Assembly: GCA_900317405.1 (NCBI GenBank) | Contig: ONGP01000003.1 | Location: 1-64,000 of the forward strand | Direction of reading: 5' to 3' | DNA from: an uncultured Prevotella sp. | GTDB taxonomy: Bacteria > Bacteroidota > Bacteroidia > Bacteroidales > Bacteroidaceae | DNA: 64,000 nucleotides | Shown: positions 28,401 to 37,567 of the stretch, one piece after another | How the letters are laid out: each line of letters begins with the position of its first letter | Numbering within the stretch: the first letter of the stretch is position 1 | Notes under the pieces: model-generated | Database searches by the model: none | What the model was told of the DNA's origin: nothing | What the model saw: the letters and a program-made list of their open reading frames with translations, nothing else | Translations under genes and position numbers: made by a program

Positions 28401-28841
28401 CATATCATCGATGACTCTTGGAAGGAGAACCTGCGTCAGCTCGATGAACTGAAGCACTCTGTACAAAACGCATCGTACGAGCAGAAAGATCCATTGCTTA
28501 TCTTCAAGTTGGAGAGTGCTAAGGTATGGGATGAGATGATCAACGAGATGTACAACCGCATCTGCTCTATCCTGACACGAGCACAGATACCTGAGATGCA
28601 GCAGGTACAGGAGGCTGCTCCTGAGCAGCACACTCAGCGCCAGCAGTACACCGAGAGCAAGCAGAACATCAGCGAGGAGCAGTTGGTTGACCGCAATCAG
28701 CAGGCAGCAGCTCAGCACGACACACGTGCCCAGCAGAACCACGAACCAATCGTTAAGGACAAACTGCCCGGACGTAATGATCCATGTCCTTGCGGATCAG
28801 GTAAGAAGTTTAAGAACTGTCACGGAAAAGGAATAGTCTAA
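25452..28841 (+). CDS. secA: Preprotein translocase ATPase SecA
   Basis: 1129 aa, the long Bacteroidetes form. Drives protein export through SecYEG. Walker [24 protein letters not shown] around the DEAD-like box, [13 protein letters not shown] in motor domain 2, and a C-terminal zinc motif [14 protein letters not shown]. The C-terminal linker is Gln-rich (about 1040-1105). Confidence 0.98.
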   Translation: MNFNKFLKSLFGDKSSRDMKLIQPLVEKVKEVYPEVQKLDNDALRNRTKTLQKQVQDSAKEQKARIEELKATIENTPIDERADIFAQIDKIEKEVLEIYEKALDEVMPEVFAIVKETARRFAENEETVVTATDFDRELAGDPKKDFITIDGDKAIYHNHWTAGGNDLKWEMVHYDVQLFGGVVLHQGKIAEMATGEGKTLVATLPVFLNALTGNGVHVVTVNDYLAKRDSEWMGPLYMFHGLSVDCIDKHQPNSEARRKAYQADITFGTNNEFGFDYLRDNMATSPADLVQRAHNYAIVDEVDSVLIDDARTPLIISGPIPKGDDQMFEEYQPLVEKLVGVQRQLATQYLADAKTLISEGNSLIEAGNKKEGQEKLDAGFLSLYRSHKAMPKNKPLIKFLSEEGIKAGMQNTENIYMENNNRRMPECVEPLYFVVDEKLNSCDLTDKGTAWLAKQVNDNELFVLPDITTELSALEAQEGLTDQERLDKKDELMSHYAVQSERVHTLQQLLKAYCMFNKDDEYVVIDGEVKIVDEQTGRIMEGRRWSDGLHQAVEAKEHVKVEAATQTFATITLQNYFRMYHKLSGMTGTASTEAGEFWDIYKLDVVEIPTNRPVIRNDQDDRVYKTAREKYKAVIEEVVKMRNQGRPTLIGTTSVEISELLSRMLDMYVNPETGKREGIPHQVLNAKLHQKEADIVALAGQSTNGKGAVTIATNMAGRGTDIKLSPEVKAAGGLAIIGTERHESRRVDRQLRGRAGRQGDPGSSVFYVSLEDKLMRLFASERIASVMDRLGFKDGEMIESPMISKSIERAQKKVEENNFGIRKRLIEYDDVMNKQRTVIYEKRRHALMGERIGMDIANIIWDRVVNIIENSGDYQGVKEEFLHILSMEVPFSSEEFINQPREVLTENAFQAAIGNFNRKTERIQTVAQPIIKQVYETQGQIYERIMVPLTDGRKMFNIPCNLKDAYESDCKSIVKEFEKSILLHIIDDSWKENLRQLDELKHSVQNASYEQKDPLLIFKLESAKVWDEMINEMYNRICSILTRAQIPEMQQVQEAAPEQHTQRQQYTESKQNISEEQLVDRNQQAAAQHDTRAQQNHEPIVKDKLPGRNDPCPCGSGKKFKNCHGKGIV

Positions 28842-28859
28842 ATATAAACTTTGAGCTAT

Positions 28860-29561
28860 ATGATAACCATTAAAGATCTGAAGAAAGCGTTTGGCAAGAC
28901 CATTGCCTGTGACATCGAACAGTTCCAGGTAAACGATGGAGACATCCTTGGTCTTGTAGGTAATAACGGAGCCGGTAAGACTACACTCTTCCGCATGCTT
29001 CTTGACCTACTGAAACCCGATGAGGGTGAAGTAGCGCTCGACGGAATCAACCCCGCACAGAGCGAAGAATGGAAGGCAAGCACCGGTTCGTACATCGATG
29101 AGGGATTTCTTATCGACTTCCTTACACCTGAGGAGTACTTTGCCTTTATCGGCAAGATTACAAATATGACTCAGGCACAGGTCGACGAGAGGCTGAAGGA
29201 TTTTGAGAAATTGGCCGCTGGCGAGATATTCGGACAGAAGAAACTGATACGCAACCTCTCGGCTGGTAACAAGCAGAAGGTTGGAATCATCTCCGCTCTG
29301 TTCAATCGCCCCAAACTGGTGATTCTTGATGAGCCATTCAACTTCCTCGACCCATCGAGCCAGAATACGCTTAAGCACGTACTGACTGACTACAACAAGC
29401 AGACAGGTGCTACCATTCTGGTTTCAAGCCATAACCTGGCACACACCATCGACATCTCTACACGCATAGCGCTACTGGAGAAAGGTCATATTGTTCGCGA
29501 TTTGCCTAATGGCGACGGAAGTGCCAAAGCTGAGCTCGAGAATTACTTTGAGACAGAATAA
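28860..29561 (+). CDS. ABC transporter ATP-binding protein, no permease nearby
   Basis: 233 aa from the ATG at 28860 (MITIKDLKKAFGK); an upstream TTG is less likely. Walker A GNNGAGKT, signature LSAGNKQKV, Walker B LVILDEP, and the H-loop SSHNL are intact. Resembles the ATPases of ABC-2 type exporters. It begins 18 bases after secA and ends in a strong terminator, and no membrane subunit is adjacent, so the partner must be elsewhere. Confidence 0.85.
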   Translation: MITIKDLKKAFGKTIACDIEQFQVNDGDILGLVGNNGAGKTTLFRMLLDLLKPDEGEVALDGINPAQSEEWKASTGSYIDEGFLIDFLTPEEYFAFIGKITNMTQAQVDERLKDFEKLAAGEIFGQKKLIRNLSAGNKQKVGIISALFNRPKLVILDEPFNFLDPSSQNTLKHVLTDYNKQTGATILVSSHNLAHTIDISTRIALLEKGHIVRDLPNGDGSAKAELENYFETE

Positions 29562-29589
29562 CCTATCATCATTTTTAGGTATTTTATAA

Positions 29590-29628
29590 AACTTGCGACT
29601 CTTTGCAATCGAGTTGCAAGTTTTTTTT
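29590..29628 (+). terminator. Intrinsic terminator after the orphan ABC ATPase
   Basis: Arms 29590-29601 and 29611-29622 pair over 12 bp with one G-U pair and a 9-base loop, followed by a T run. The feoB promoter starts directly after it. Confidence 0.9.
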
Positions 29629-29630
29629 AT

Positions 29631-29638
29631 TACCTTTG
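29631..29638 (+). promoter_or_regulatory. Promoter of feoB (TACCTTTG)
   Basis: TACCTTTG followed by C, 19 bases before the feoB ATG. The T run of the preceding terminator forms its spacer. Confidence 0.65.
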
Positions 29639-29657
29639 CACTCAAAATCAAAGAGTT

Positions 29658-32072
29658 ATGAAACTTTCGGAACTGAAAACAGGAGAAAAAGGCATAATAG
29701 TTAAGGTGTTGGGCCATGGTGGATTCCGCAAGCGCATCATCGAAATGGGATTTATCCGCGGACAAGAAGTTGAGGTGTTATTAAATGCTCCGCTACAAGA
29801 TCCCGTAAAATATAAACTGATGGGATATGAGGTAAGTCTGCGACATCAGGAGGCCGACAATATCGAGGTTGTTTCGGCCGATACACCATTCGAGGCTACT
29901 ACATTTAACAACCTTGCAACCGACAAGAATCGTCACGAAGATGACTATATACGCCACGAGGCAATGAAAGAGCGCCGCACCATCAATGTGGCACTGGTTG
30001 GTAATCCCAACTGCGGAAAGACATCACTTTTTAATTATGCATCGGGTGCACACGGACATGTGGGTAACTACTCTGGTGTAACTGTTGATGCTACCGAGGC
30101 GCATGCTTCGATGTTCGGATATGAGTTTAACCTTACCGATCTGCCTGGTACATACTCGCTTTCATGCTATTCGCCCGAAGAGCTATATGTGCGTGAACAT
30201 CTTACAGAAAAAATGCCTGATGTGGTCATAAACGTTATCGACTCATCAAACTTGGAACGTAATCTGTATCTTACCACTCAGCTGGTTGATATGAACATAC
30301 GCATGGTGTGCGCACTGAATATGTACGATGAGTTTGAAAGACGTGGCGACTATGTGAATATCGACACACTTAGTACACTGTTTGGTACACCTATGATACC
30401 AACTTCTTTTAAGAACGGTATGGGTGTAAAGGAGTTGTTCCGCGCCGTGATTCAGGTTTATGAGGGCACTAGTAAGTTTTCGCGCCACCTGCATATCAAC
30501 TACGGACACGAGATTGAGGATGGAATATCACATATTCAGAAGTATCTTAAGGCTGATGAACACATCACCCAGCACTACTCTACCCGATACCTGTCACTGA
30601 AACTATTGGAGCACGATAGTCAGGTGTTGGATTATCTCGGCACACACATGGCTGGCGAACAGCGTATACAAGATTTCCATCATCTGGCCACAGAGCGCGA
30701 CAAAGCCTCAGCACGTGTAAAAGAGGAAACTGGCAGCGACTCTGAGACAGCAATTATGGACGCCAAGTATGGTTTTATCAATGGAGCTCTAAAGGAGGCA
30801 GAATACAAGACCGGTCATAAGAAGGATACATATAAGATGACCCATAAAATAGACTGGTTGTTGTCGCACAAGTATTTGGGATTCCCAATATTCTTCTTGT
30901 TACTATACATCATGTTCCAAACCACCTTTACGCTGGGACAATACCCCATGGATTGGATTGAAGAAGGTGTTGCGTGGCTTGGCGAAAAACTGACGGATAC
31001 TATGTCCGACGGTCCTCTGAAGGCAATGCTGGTAGATGGAGTAATCGGCGGTGTTGGTAGTGTGATTGTATTCCTGCCACAGATATTGATACTATACTTC
31101 TTCATCTCGCTGATGGAGGATTCGGGATATATGGCACGTGCAGCATTTATCATGGACAAACTGATGCATAAAATGGGACTGCACGGAAAATCATTCATCC
31201 CACTTATCATGGGATTTGGATGTAATGTTCCTGCTGTGATGGCAACACGTACTATCGAAAGTCGCAGATCGCGTATCATCACAATGATGATACTACCATT
31301 CATGTCGTGCTCTGCTCGTCTACCTATCTATATTATGATAGCTGGAACATTCTTCTCGCTGCAATACCGCTCATGGGTACTGCTTTCGCTGTATGCTATA
31401 GGAATCGTGGTATCAGTAATCGTAAGCAAGATATTCTCATCGTTAGTTATAAAGGGCGAAGACACTCCTTTCGTAATGGAGCTGCCACCTTATCGCTGGC
31501 CTACACCAAAGGCTATCTGGCGACACACATGGGAGAAAGGAAAAGAATACCTGAAGAAGATGGGAGGAATTATCCTTGTGGCCAGCATTATTGTATGGGC
31601 CTTAGGCTACTTCCCACACAACGAGAGCATTCCACAAGAGCAGCAACAGGAACAGAGTTATATTGGACGCATGGGTAAAGCTATCGAGCCAGTATTCGCT
31701 CCTCAAGGATTCAACTGGAAGCTTGACGTATCACTGTTGGCAGGTGTGGGAGCTAAGGAGATTGTTGCATCAACTATCGGCGTACTATACAGCGGTGACG
31801 ACTCGTTTGGCGACGACGAGGAGTTTAGCGATGATACAGAGAAATACACCCACCTACGCCAAACAATGCTACAGGAGGGTATAACACCGCTGGCAGCTTA
31901 TGCCTATCTAATATTTATACTGCTTTACTTCCCATGTATCGCCACAATCGCAGCCATTAAGAACGAGACAGGTTCGTGGCGCTGGGCCTGTTTTGCAGCT
32001 GTTTATACTACGGTTGTGGCATGGGTTGTAAGTATGCTGGTTTACCAGATAGGCAACATGCTAAGTCTATAA
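29658..32072 (+). CDS. feoB: Ferrous iron transporter, FeoA-FeoB fusion
   Basis: 804 aa. Residues 1-75 are a FeoA (SH3-like) domain (MKLSELKTGEKG ... GFIRGQEVEV). The FeoB G domain has G1 GNPNCGKT (115-122), DLPGTYSL (G3) and NMYDE in the G4 position, where NxxD is usual. The C-terminal membrane part has two Gate regions (SARLPIYIM ... ). Imports Fe2+ across the inner membrane. The FeoA fusion is common in Bacteroidetes. Single gene with its own promoter. Confidence 0.95.
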   Translation: MKLSELKTGEKGIIVKVLGHGGFRKRIIEMGFIRGQEVEVLLNAPLQDPVKYKLMGYEVSLRHQEADNIEVVSADTPFEATTFNNLATDKNRHEDDYIRHEAMKERRTINVALVGNPNCGKTSLFNYASGAHGHVGNYSGVTVDATEAHASMFGYEFNLTDLPGTYSLSCYSPEELYVREHLTEKMPDVVINVIDSSNLERNLYLTTQLVDMNIRMVCALNMYDEFERRGDYVNIDTLSTLFGTPMIPTSFKNGMGVKELFRAVIQVYEGTSKFSRHLHINYGHEIEDGISHIQKYLKADEHITQHYSTRYLSLKLLEHDSQVLDYLGTHMAGEQRIQDFHHLATERDKASARVKEETGSDSETAIMDAKYGFINGALKEAEYKTGHKKDTYKMTHKIDWLLSHKYLGFPIFFLLLYIMFQTTFTLGQYPMDWIEEGVAWLGEKLTDTMSDGPLKAMLVDGVIGGVGSVIVFLPQILILYFFISLMEDSGYMARAAFIMDKLMHKMGLHGKSFIPLIMGFGCNVPAVMATRTIESRRSRIITMMILPFMSCSARLPIYIMIAGTFFSLQYRSWVLLSLYAIGIVVSVIVSKIFSSLVIKGEDTPFVMELPPYRWPTPKAIWRHTWEKGKEYLKKMGGIILVASIIVWALGYFPHNESIPQEQQQEQSYIGRMGKAIEPVFAPQGFNWKLDVSLLAGVGAKEIVASTIGVLYSGDDSFGDDEEFSDDTEKYTHLRQTMLQEGITPLAAYAYLIFILLYFPCIATIAAIKNETGSWRWACFAAVYTTVVAWVVSMLVYQIGNMLSL

Positions 32073-32231
32073 GTTGTTCGAGTCATCCCTACGACTTGTT
32101 CGGATGATACTTTCAAAGTGTTCGAATGAAACTTTAGGGGTAGTTCCCTTCATCGGAACAACTTGTTTCTGCCGTAGAAACAGTTTGTATCTACGGCAGA
32201 AACAAGTATAAAGTTACCATGCAAATAATCG
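32073..32231. repeat. Repeat-rich gap with an 18-bp perfect inverted repeat
   Basis: Arms 32161-32178 and 32190-32207 are exact reverse complements over 18 bp with an 11-base loop. Before them, units of about 22-24 bases recur in a degenerate way, marked by GTTCG(A/G)(A/G)T near 32078, 32098 and 32120. It lies between converging genes and may act as a two-way terminator, but no T run follows. It may also be a dispersed genomic repeat. Confidence 0.6.
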
Positions 32232-32819
32232 CTATCCAAAGACAAAGCGCAATGAGGCGTAAAACTGTATAGCTAGTATATATACTATAATATACGAGGC
32301 ACCCTGACGAATTCCATAGGAGAGAATGTCGATAATGTCCTCTCCTGTTTTTTTATGTCCCGACATCATAGCAAAGACTACCGAGAATAAGGTAACGCCA
32401 AAACATACAATAGGCAAAATGCTACGACTGAAGGCCGATGGGAACAGGCTGCCCTTGACTGAGAGTAGAATGGCATGGGGCATAATGGTAAGCATGCAGA
32501 TAACAATAGCATAGAGGATAATAAATACACTTGCTACACGTAAGGCAAGACGATCGCGAAACGACATATTGCCTTTACTTCTGAAAAGTGATATCACCCC
32601 ACTCTGCTGTATGCTACCACATGCTATAAGGATAAGTAATAGCCACGCGAGCAAAGGGCTAGCAACGATATTGGAGAAACCACCAACGAACCAACGGATA
32701 CCCTCTGACGACAGCATAGAGCGCACGCCTTCGAGTCGCAGTGCAGAAAGCAACCACGACACGATGACCAACACGCCCTCAGCCACCAAAAGCACCATGC
32801 ACAATCGGCTACTCTTCAT
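32232..32819 (-). CDS. Short AbgT-like integral membrane protein
   Basis: 195 aa with about five membrane segments. The segment SSEGIRWFVGGFSNI ... SPLLAWLLLILIACGSIQQSG resembles the start of AbgT (p-aminobenzoyl-glutamate) transporters, which are around 500 aa; only the first portion is present. It overlaps the response regulator by 11 bases, so it belongs to the kinase unit. It could be a small sensor partner, a short transporter relative, or a remnant. Confidence 0.6.
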   Translation of the reverse strand: MKSSRLCMVLLVAEGVLVIVSWLLSALRLEGVRSMLSSEGIRWFVGGFSNIVASPLLAWLLLILIACGSIQQSGVISLFRSKGNMSFRDRLALRVASVFIILYAIVICMLTIMPHAILLSVKGSLFPSAFSRSILPIVCFGVTLFSVVFAMMSGHKKTGEDIIDILSYGIRQGASYIIVYILAIQFYASLRFVFG

Positions 32820-33528
32820 CAGCTTCCAGATTATCGATATCGAGTATACGTAACTCTAGAGCACGCACTACAAGACGTGTAGCATTAATACCACTGGCAC
32901 CTTCAGGGAACAGCTTTTGGATCAGCTCATTCTGACGTTTCTCGAGACTCTTCACGCCAAATGGCATACCGCGCAGGTTAGTAATCTGTTCCTTTGTAAA
33001 GCCTAGTGCCAAGTGACGCAGGAAACGCTCGTCGTACTCATCAATCTCATAATTTACGATGGCCTCTTGTTTCACAAGTTCCCCACTGACGGCACGCTTA
33101 AAGCGCTCAACAATCTTCTCGAGTATAGGTTCGTTGAACACAAGCTGTTTGCCATCCATAACAGCCGAAACGTCACGACGTGTAAGGAGTTCACCTGTCT
33201 TAAGGATGATACCGTCAGCTCCTGCATCAAGAACATCAACCCAGAGTTTCTCGTTCAGGATTTCGCCTGTAAAGATAAGCACCTTTACATCAGGATATGT
33301 CTCCTTGGTATGACGACATATCTCTACGCCCACTGTAGTAGATCCTCCCAGACCTAAATCGAGCAAGACCAGATCAGGAACCTGCTGCTTAATCAATCGC
33401 CAATAAGCCTGCTCGTTCTCGGCAGTACCAATAACTTCGGCCTCAGGGATATCACTTCTTACAATTCCGAGAGTACCCTTAAGTTCTAGGGGCACATCCT
33501 CTACTATTATTACTTTGAACTTTTCCAT
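32809..33528 (-). CDS. Response regulator, REC plus LuxR-like C-terminal domain
   Basis: 239 aa. Receiver domain 1-125: acid pair Glu10-Asp11, phospho-acceptor Asp57 (PDLVLLDLG), Thr87 and Lys110. The C-terminal part (about 160-239; FLRHLALGFTKEQITNLRGM) looks like a divergent LuxR-type helix-turn-helix. Its start overlaps the kinase stop by 19 bases, so kinase and regulator are surely a pair. Confidence 0.85.
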   Translation of the reverse strand: MEKFKVIIVEDVPLELKGTLGIVRSDIPEAEVIGTAENEQAYWRLIKQQVPDLVLLDLGLGGSTTVGVEICRHTKETYPDVKVLIFTGEILNEKLWVDVLDAGADGIILKTGELLTRRDVSAVMDGKQLVFNEPILEKIVERFKRAVSGELVKQEAIVNYEIDEYDERFLRHLALGFTKEQITNLRGMPFGVKSLEKRQNELIQKLFPEGASGINATRLVVRALELRILDIDNLEADEE

Positions 33529-36500
33529 ACGCTTGGTAATGTTATAATCATATTTGTTGTATTATCTTGTATAGTGGCATAAATACCGCAACCACGACGG
33601 TTGGTTGCCTCGCCCAGGTCACGAACTATCTGGCGACAAAGCAGATAAGGCAAATGATCCTTAGACGGAGTAAACAGATCGGCAGCTTCGGCCTCTGTCA
33701 GTTTGAGTTCCGGCATAGGCACACGCACCTCAACATATCCGCCATCACGTTTGGTATACTCTGGCTGCAACTTTCTACCTGCCAACTTACGGAGTATATC
33801 AAAGAGGTAGCGCACAAGTGTCTCATCACCTAAGATATCATCATGCAGAGGTTTAAGATGCAGTCGTGTACGTTCAGTCTGGCGCAGAGCCTGCTGACTG
33901 AGCACACCATACAACTCACGATAATATGTAGTAACCTCGCCAAGTGACTCCATATCACCAGTATCCAACAGTTGTTGAATGCGCGATGGATAATACATAG
34001 TTTCGTGCTTAAGTGCCGACAGGCAATTGTCTAGAACAGCATTCGATACGTGCAGATTACTATCTTCGAGTTCGGCACGATGCAATTCATCATCCAGCAT
34101 CTCAAGATCGGTTATACGTTGCTGTTCTCGCACGAATCTGTCATAAAGACGATGGCGATAGTATAGCAGATAATATGCTGGGATAATAGATATCATAAGG
34201 AGCATCAGCATGATGATAGCTATAGTCTTATTGGTTTGCGATTGTTGCATGGTACTACAATACTCACCAAGCGTTACGTCAGCCGACATCTCCTTAAACA
34301 GTTGTGTATAGATACGGTTGTTATAGCTATATAATTGCCACTCGTGTAGTGCCAAAGCAGCTACAGCACTCTCATTACGGATGTCAAGAATGATATGATA
34401 GTTGGTCTTGATACTATCGTGATACCACTTAATCTCAGGTGCCATTAATGAAGGATTGCCCATCTGGCGCATCAGATAATGACCACGACGAACCTGACTA
34501 AGATAATGTTTATTAAGATAATATCTACAAGAATCAGCAAATATAAGCGTACGCTCATATTCTCCATTAATATTACAGAAATAGGCCGAATCAGAATATA
34601 TGCTTGCCATACCCAGATTATCTATCTTATCAGGTTGAGCCTGCATGTGCATAGGAACAAGAGACAACAAGGCAATAATTATGCGAGCAATCCCCTTAGG
34701 CAAACGGAAATATAGGCGCGAGCCTTTACCAAACGTACTCGTTGCACCAATTTGACATACAGAGAATATCTGGCTTATTTTACGATACTTCTCTATAATG
34801 CCCTTACAGTTAAGTAGACCAAAGCCATGACCTTCAACTATCTTATGATCAAAAAGATGCTCTAGTTGTTCATCGGTCATTCCACTTCCGGTATCTTCTA
34901 CAGATATCTCGACATAATCAGCAGTCTGTGTAGCAGAAACGTCAACCCTACCCTCACGATCAGTAAATTTACGGGCGTTGTCGGCAAGAGTGTTCAACAT
35001 AAATAGCGTAAGCACACGGTCTGCCTTTACTACAGCATCGGTTGCTTCCACATTCAGCTCTACCCCCTTCATCTGGAAAGATGTGCGTCCCTTATAAAGC
35101 ACGTCAAACAAAGGCTGCAATGGGAAGCTCTCTACATGCAGACTTAGTTCACCCTGACGCAATTGGATCCAGTATGTAAGCACATCGTTATACGAATTAA
35201 TCTGATCGATAAGTTCACGTATATACGCAAGACGCTCTTCACGGTCAGGAGCATCATTCTGTAGTCGCGATACCTCGTGTATCATTCTGTCGATGAACGG
35301 TGTGATGTTGCATATCAACGAAACTTTAGCACGCTGCTCAAGATTACGTCGTTCATTATTCTCTACCTGTAACATCTGAGCAGCTAGTTGTTCACTCTTC
35401 TGCTCGAAAATATTATCAGGCTCATTAGTCTTAGATTGCTTCTTATTCAGATAGTTAAACAACCACAATGAGAACAGCAACAGCACAATAGCCACAACTA
35501 CCGCTATAAGCATCATGTTAAGCTGTGACAACTGTCGTTCATACTGATATGCACGGGCCTCAAGTTGACGATCCTGACGGGTTGTTTCCTGCAAATCCAG
35601 ATAAATATTGCGGTTTTCATCACTCTGCTGCTTGTCATCGATTGCAGCGTAAGCCACGCTAAGCTGTTCGCGGATAGAAGCAACCAGATCGGGAGCCTGA
35701 TTGATAATGCTATCCGATAGAGCTTGCTCCAAATTATAAAGAGCCGAACGATAGTCGCCTATTTGTCGATAGCACGAAGCCAGAGTACGATATGCACCCG
35801 CTATCTGATATACATCACCATAACGTTCAAATATGCTCAAAGCGTTTTCTGCCAGGAATACAGGCAACATCTCGTCATCAACACCTACAGGATTAATAAA
35901 CTTCATCGCCGGAAGATTATCTTCTGTAAGTTGTTGGCGATAATCCGGATCCATAAGATGCTCAGAAAGTGCCTCCAGAGCATTGGCAGCGAAATACGGG
36001 TAATCACCTTTACGTGCCGTAAGGAAACACCGCATCAACTTATCAAACTCCTGCTGGTTTATCTCCTGTTGCGTACCCTGAGTGATAATACCACCTGCAC
36101 CAATATTATACAGGTAATTAAGATACTGTGCAGTATCGCGCTGTACCTCATCTGGATCTATTGCTTCGAGAGCATCTATCGACTGCTGTTCCAAGCCTAC
36201 ATAATAATAATATGTAGAATTGACGATAGCATACTCCGTTTCTGCATATAACAACTGCTTAAGGTCGCGCTCATTTAGCTCATCGCGTTCCTCATAAATA
36301 CGACGCAAAGTTCGATTGGCCATTTCACGATACTCATGAAACTCACGATTGCGCGAACGTCGCTGACAAAGTCGCATCTGCTGTACGTAAGCTATCAGCT
36401 GTTGCAGTTGATTGTCTGTAGTCTCAACAGCTTCGTTCAGTTGTTGTTCTGCATCATCGTAACGCATACGTACGATGTTTACAAATGCCATATTGTTAAG

Positions 36501-36689
36501 AGCCTCAGCACGACCAGCTGGATAGTTTTCTGCCAATTCAAACGAACGGCGTGCAAGGGCTTCGGTAGAATCAATATTTCGATAGTGATAGGCATAAGAT
36601 TGAGAATTCAACTTGTCCACCGCTTGCCTATCAGGGCGCGAACAGGCTGATATAAGTATGGTTGATAATATGAATAGCCAAAGTTTCAT
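33510..36689 (-). CDS. Very large TPR sensor kinase with two kinase-like modules
   Basis: 1059 aa from the ATG at 36689; a longer frame overlaps the eda terminator. Lipobox ILISAC (Cys16). TPR-like periplasmic region about 30-380, membrane segment about 392-414. Module 1: helical region with His471 (MIHEVSRL) and a complete HATPase (N box NTLADNARKF at 566-575, DTGSGM 599-604, GHGFGLL 620-626). A hydrophobic stretch (668-685) then looks like a second signal or membrane segment, followed by a small outer domain, a membrane segment (about 822-844) and Module 2: His895 in LKHETMYYP plus an HATPase-like region lacking a clear N box and DxGxG. This matches the DUF5112 - HATPase - DUF5113 layout of some Bacteroidetes proteins, as far as I can recall. 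Confidence 0.8.
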   Translation of the reverse strand: MKLWLFILSTILISACSRPDRQAVDKLNSQSYAYHYRNIDSTEALARRSFELAENYPAGRAEALNNMAFVNIVRMRYDDAEQQLNEAVETTDNQLQQLIAYVQQMRLCQRRSRNREFHEYREMANRTLRRIYEERDELNERDLKQLLYAETEYAIVNSTYYYYVGLEQQSIDALEAIDPDEVQRDTAQYLNYLYNIGAGGIITQGTQQEINQQEFDKLMRCFLTARKGDYPYFAANALEALSEHLMDPDYRQQLTEDNLPAMKFINPVGVDDEMLPVFLAENALSIFERYGDVYQIAGAYRTLASCYRQIGDYRSALYNLEQALSDSIINQAPDLVASIREQLSVAYAAIDDKQQSDENRNIYLDLQETTRQDRQLEARAYQYERQLSQLNMMLIAVVVAIVLLLFSLWLFNYLNKKQSKTNEPDNIFEQKSEQLAAQMLQVENNERRNLEQRAKVSLICNITPFIDRMIHEVSRLQNDAPDREERLAYIRELIDQINSYNDVLTYWIQLRQGELSLHVESFPLQPLFDVLYKGRTSFQMKGVELNVEATDAVVKADRVLTLFMLNTLADNARKFTDREGRVDVSATQTADYVEISVEDTGSGMTDEQLEHLFDHKIVEGHGFGLLNCKGIIEKYRKISQIFSVCQIGATSTFGKGSRLYFRLPKGIARIIIALLSLVPMHMQAQPDKIDNLGMASIYSDSAYFCNINGEYERTLIFADSCRYYLNKHYLSQVRRGHYLMRQMGNPSLMAPEIKWYHDSIKTNYHIILDIRNESAVAALALHEWQLYSYNNRIYTQLFKEMSADVTLGEYCSTMQQSQTNKTIAIIMLMLLMISIIPAYYLLYYRHRLYDRFVREQQRITDLEMLDDELHRAELEDSNLHVSNAVLDNCLSALKHETMYYPSRIQQLLDTGDMESLGEVTTYYRELYGVLSQQALRQTERTRLHLKPLHDDILGDETLVRYLFDILRKLAGRKLQPEYTKRDGGYVEVRVPMPELKLTEAEAADLFTPSKDHLPYLLCRQIVRDLGEATNRRGCGIYATIQDNTTNMIITLPSVWKSSK

Positions 36690-36703
36690 GTTAGTTAAGA
36701 AAG

Positions 36704-36737
36704 AGTCCCCCTCGTCCGTTACTTGGCGAGAGGGACT
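36704..36737 (-). terminator. Terminator of the kdgK-eda operon
   Basis: Arms 36704-36714 and 36727-36737 pair over 11 positions with one mismatch, then a T-rich tract on the minus strand. Lies just after the eda stop and just before the sensor kinase start. Confidence 0.75.
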
Positions 36738-36750
36738 AAGTATTTGATAA

Positions 36751-37419
36751 TTATGCTCGTGCCTTAGCAACGTAACCGAGTGCTTCGCGGCACTTATCGG
36801 TAACGTACTGCCAGTCACCAGCCTTAACCTTATCGCTTGGGAAGAGCTTAGAGCCCATACCTACGCAGAATACGCCGGCCTTGAACCACTTAGTGAGATT
36901 CTCCTCCTCGGGAGCAACACCACCAGTAACCATAATCTTCGACCAAGGCATTGGAGCCTTCAGGCCCTTAACCATGTTAGGACCTACCACATCACCAGGG
37001 AATACCTTTGTCAGGTCACAACCCAACTCCTGAGCCTTACCAATCTCAGAAACAGTCATACAACCAGGGCAGTAAGGTACCAGACGACGGTTGCAAACAG
37101 GTGCAATCTCAGGGTTGAACAACGGACCTACTACGAAGCAGGCACCCAGCTGCAGGTACATAGCTGCTGTGGGAGCGTCAACAACTGAACCGATACCCAA
37201 AGCCAGCTCAGGGCACTCTTTGTCGGCCCACTTTACCAACTCGCCAAATACCTCCTGAGCAAAGTCGCCACGGTTAGTGAACTCGAAAGCACGAACACCG
37301 CCCTCGTAGCAAGCCTTTACTACATTCTTACAAACTTCGACGTCCTTGTTATAGAAAACTGGAACCATAGGTGCCTCGGCAATCTTTGCCATCACCTGCA
37401 ATTTATCAAACTTTGCCAT
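36751..37419 (-). CDS. eda: KDPG aldolase
   Basis: 222 aa. Cleaves 2-keto-3-deoxy-6-phosphogluconate to pyruvate and glyceraldehyde-3-phosphate. FEFTNRG carries the catalytic Glu region and DLTKVFPGD the Schiff-base Lys; GGVAPEEEN binds phosphate. Downstream of kdgK and the small DUF4177-like gene on the same strand. Confidence 0.93.
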   Translation of the reverse strand: MAKFDKLQVMAKIAEAPMVPVFYNKDVEVCKNVVKACYEGGVRAFEFTNRGDFAQEVFGELVKWADKECPELALGIGSVVDAPTAAMYLQLGACFVVGPLFNPEIAPVCNRRLVPYCPGCMTVSEIGKAQELGCDLTKVFPGDVVGPNMVKGLKAPMPWSKIMVTGGVAPEEENLTKWFKAGVFCVGMGSKLFPSDKVKAGDWQYVTDKCREALGYVAKARA

Positions 37420-37421
37420 AA

Positions 37422-37559
37422 TTATTCCTTATATTCACGTTTGAAAATGTACTTACCACATTCGGCCGAAACCAACTCCCAACCTTCAAAACCCAGTTGA
37501 TTGAGCTTCTTCTCGACACCAATCACGCAGTTAATTACTTTATATTCAAACTGTTTCAT
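37422..37559 (-). CDS. DUF4177-like small protein, 45 aa
   Basis: A 45-codon [17 protein letters not shown] ... [11 protein letters not shown] ... YIFKREYKE, filling the gap between kdgK and eda: 8 bases after kdgK and 2 bases before the eda ATG. EYKV, LxxxGxEGWELV and the YIFKRE end match the small DUF4177 family. Function unknown. The tight placement in a catabolic operon makes it a real gene. An alternative is a regulatory protein tied to kdgK or eda. Confidence 0.8.
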   Translation of the reverse strand: MKQFEYKVINCVIGVEKKLNQLGFEGWELVSAECGKYIFKREYKE

Positions 37560-37567
37560 AATCTAAT

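Noticed and set aside
27804-28742. A 312-codon minus-strand frame, Leu/Val-rich
   Set aside because: Antisense shadow of secA; its hydrophobicity is a side effect of the plus-strand codons.
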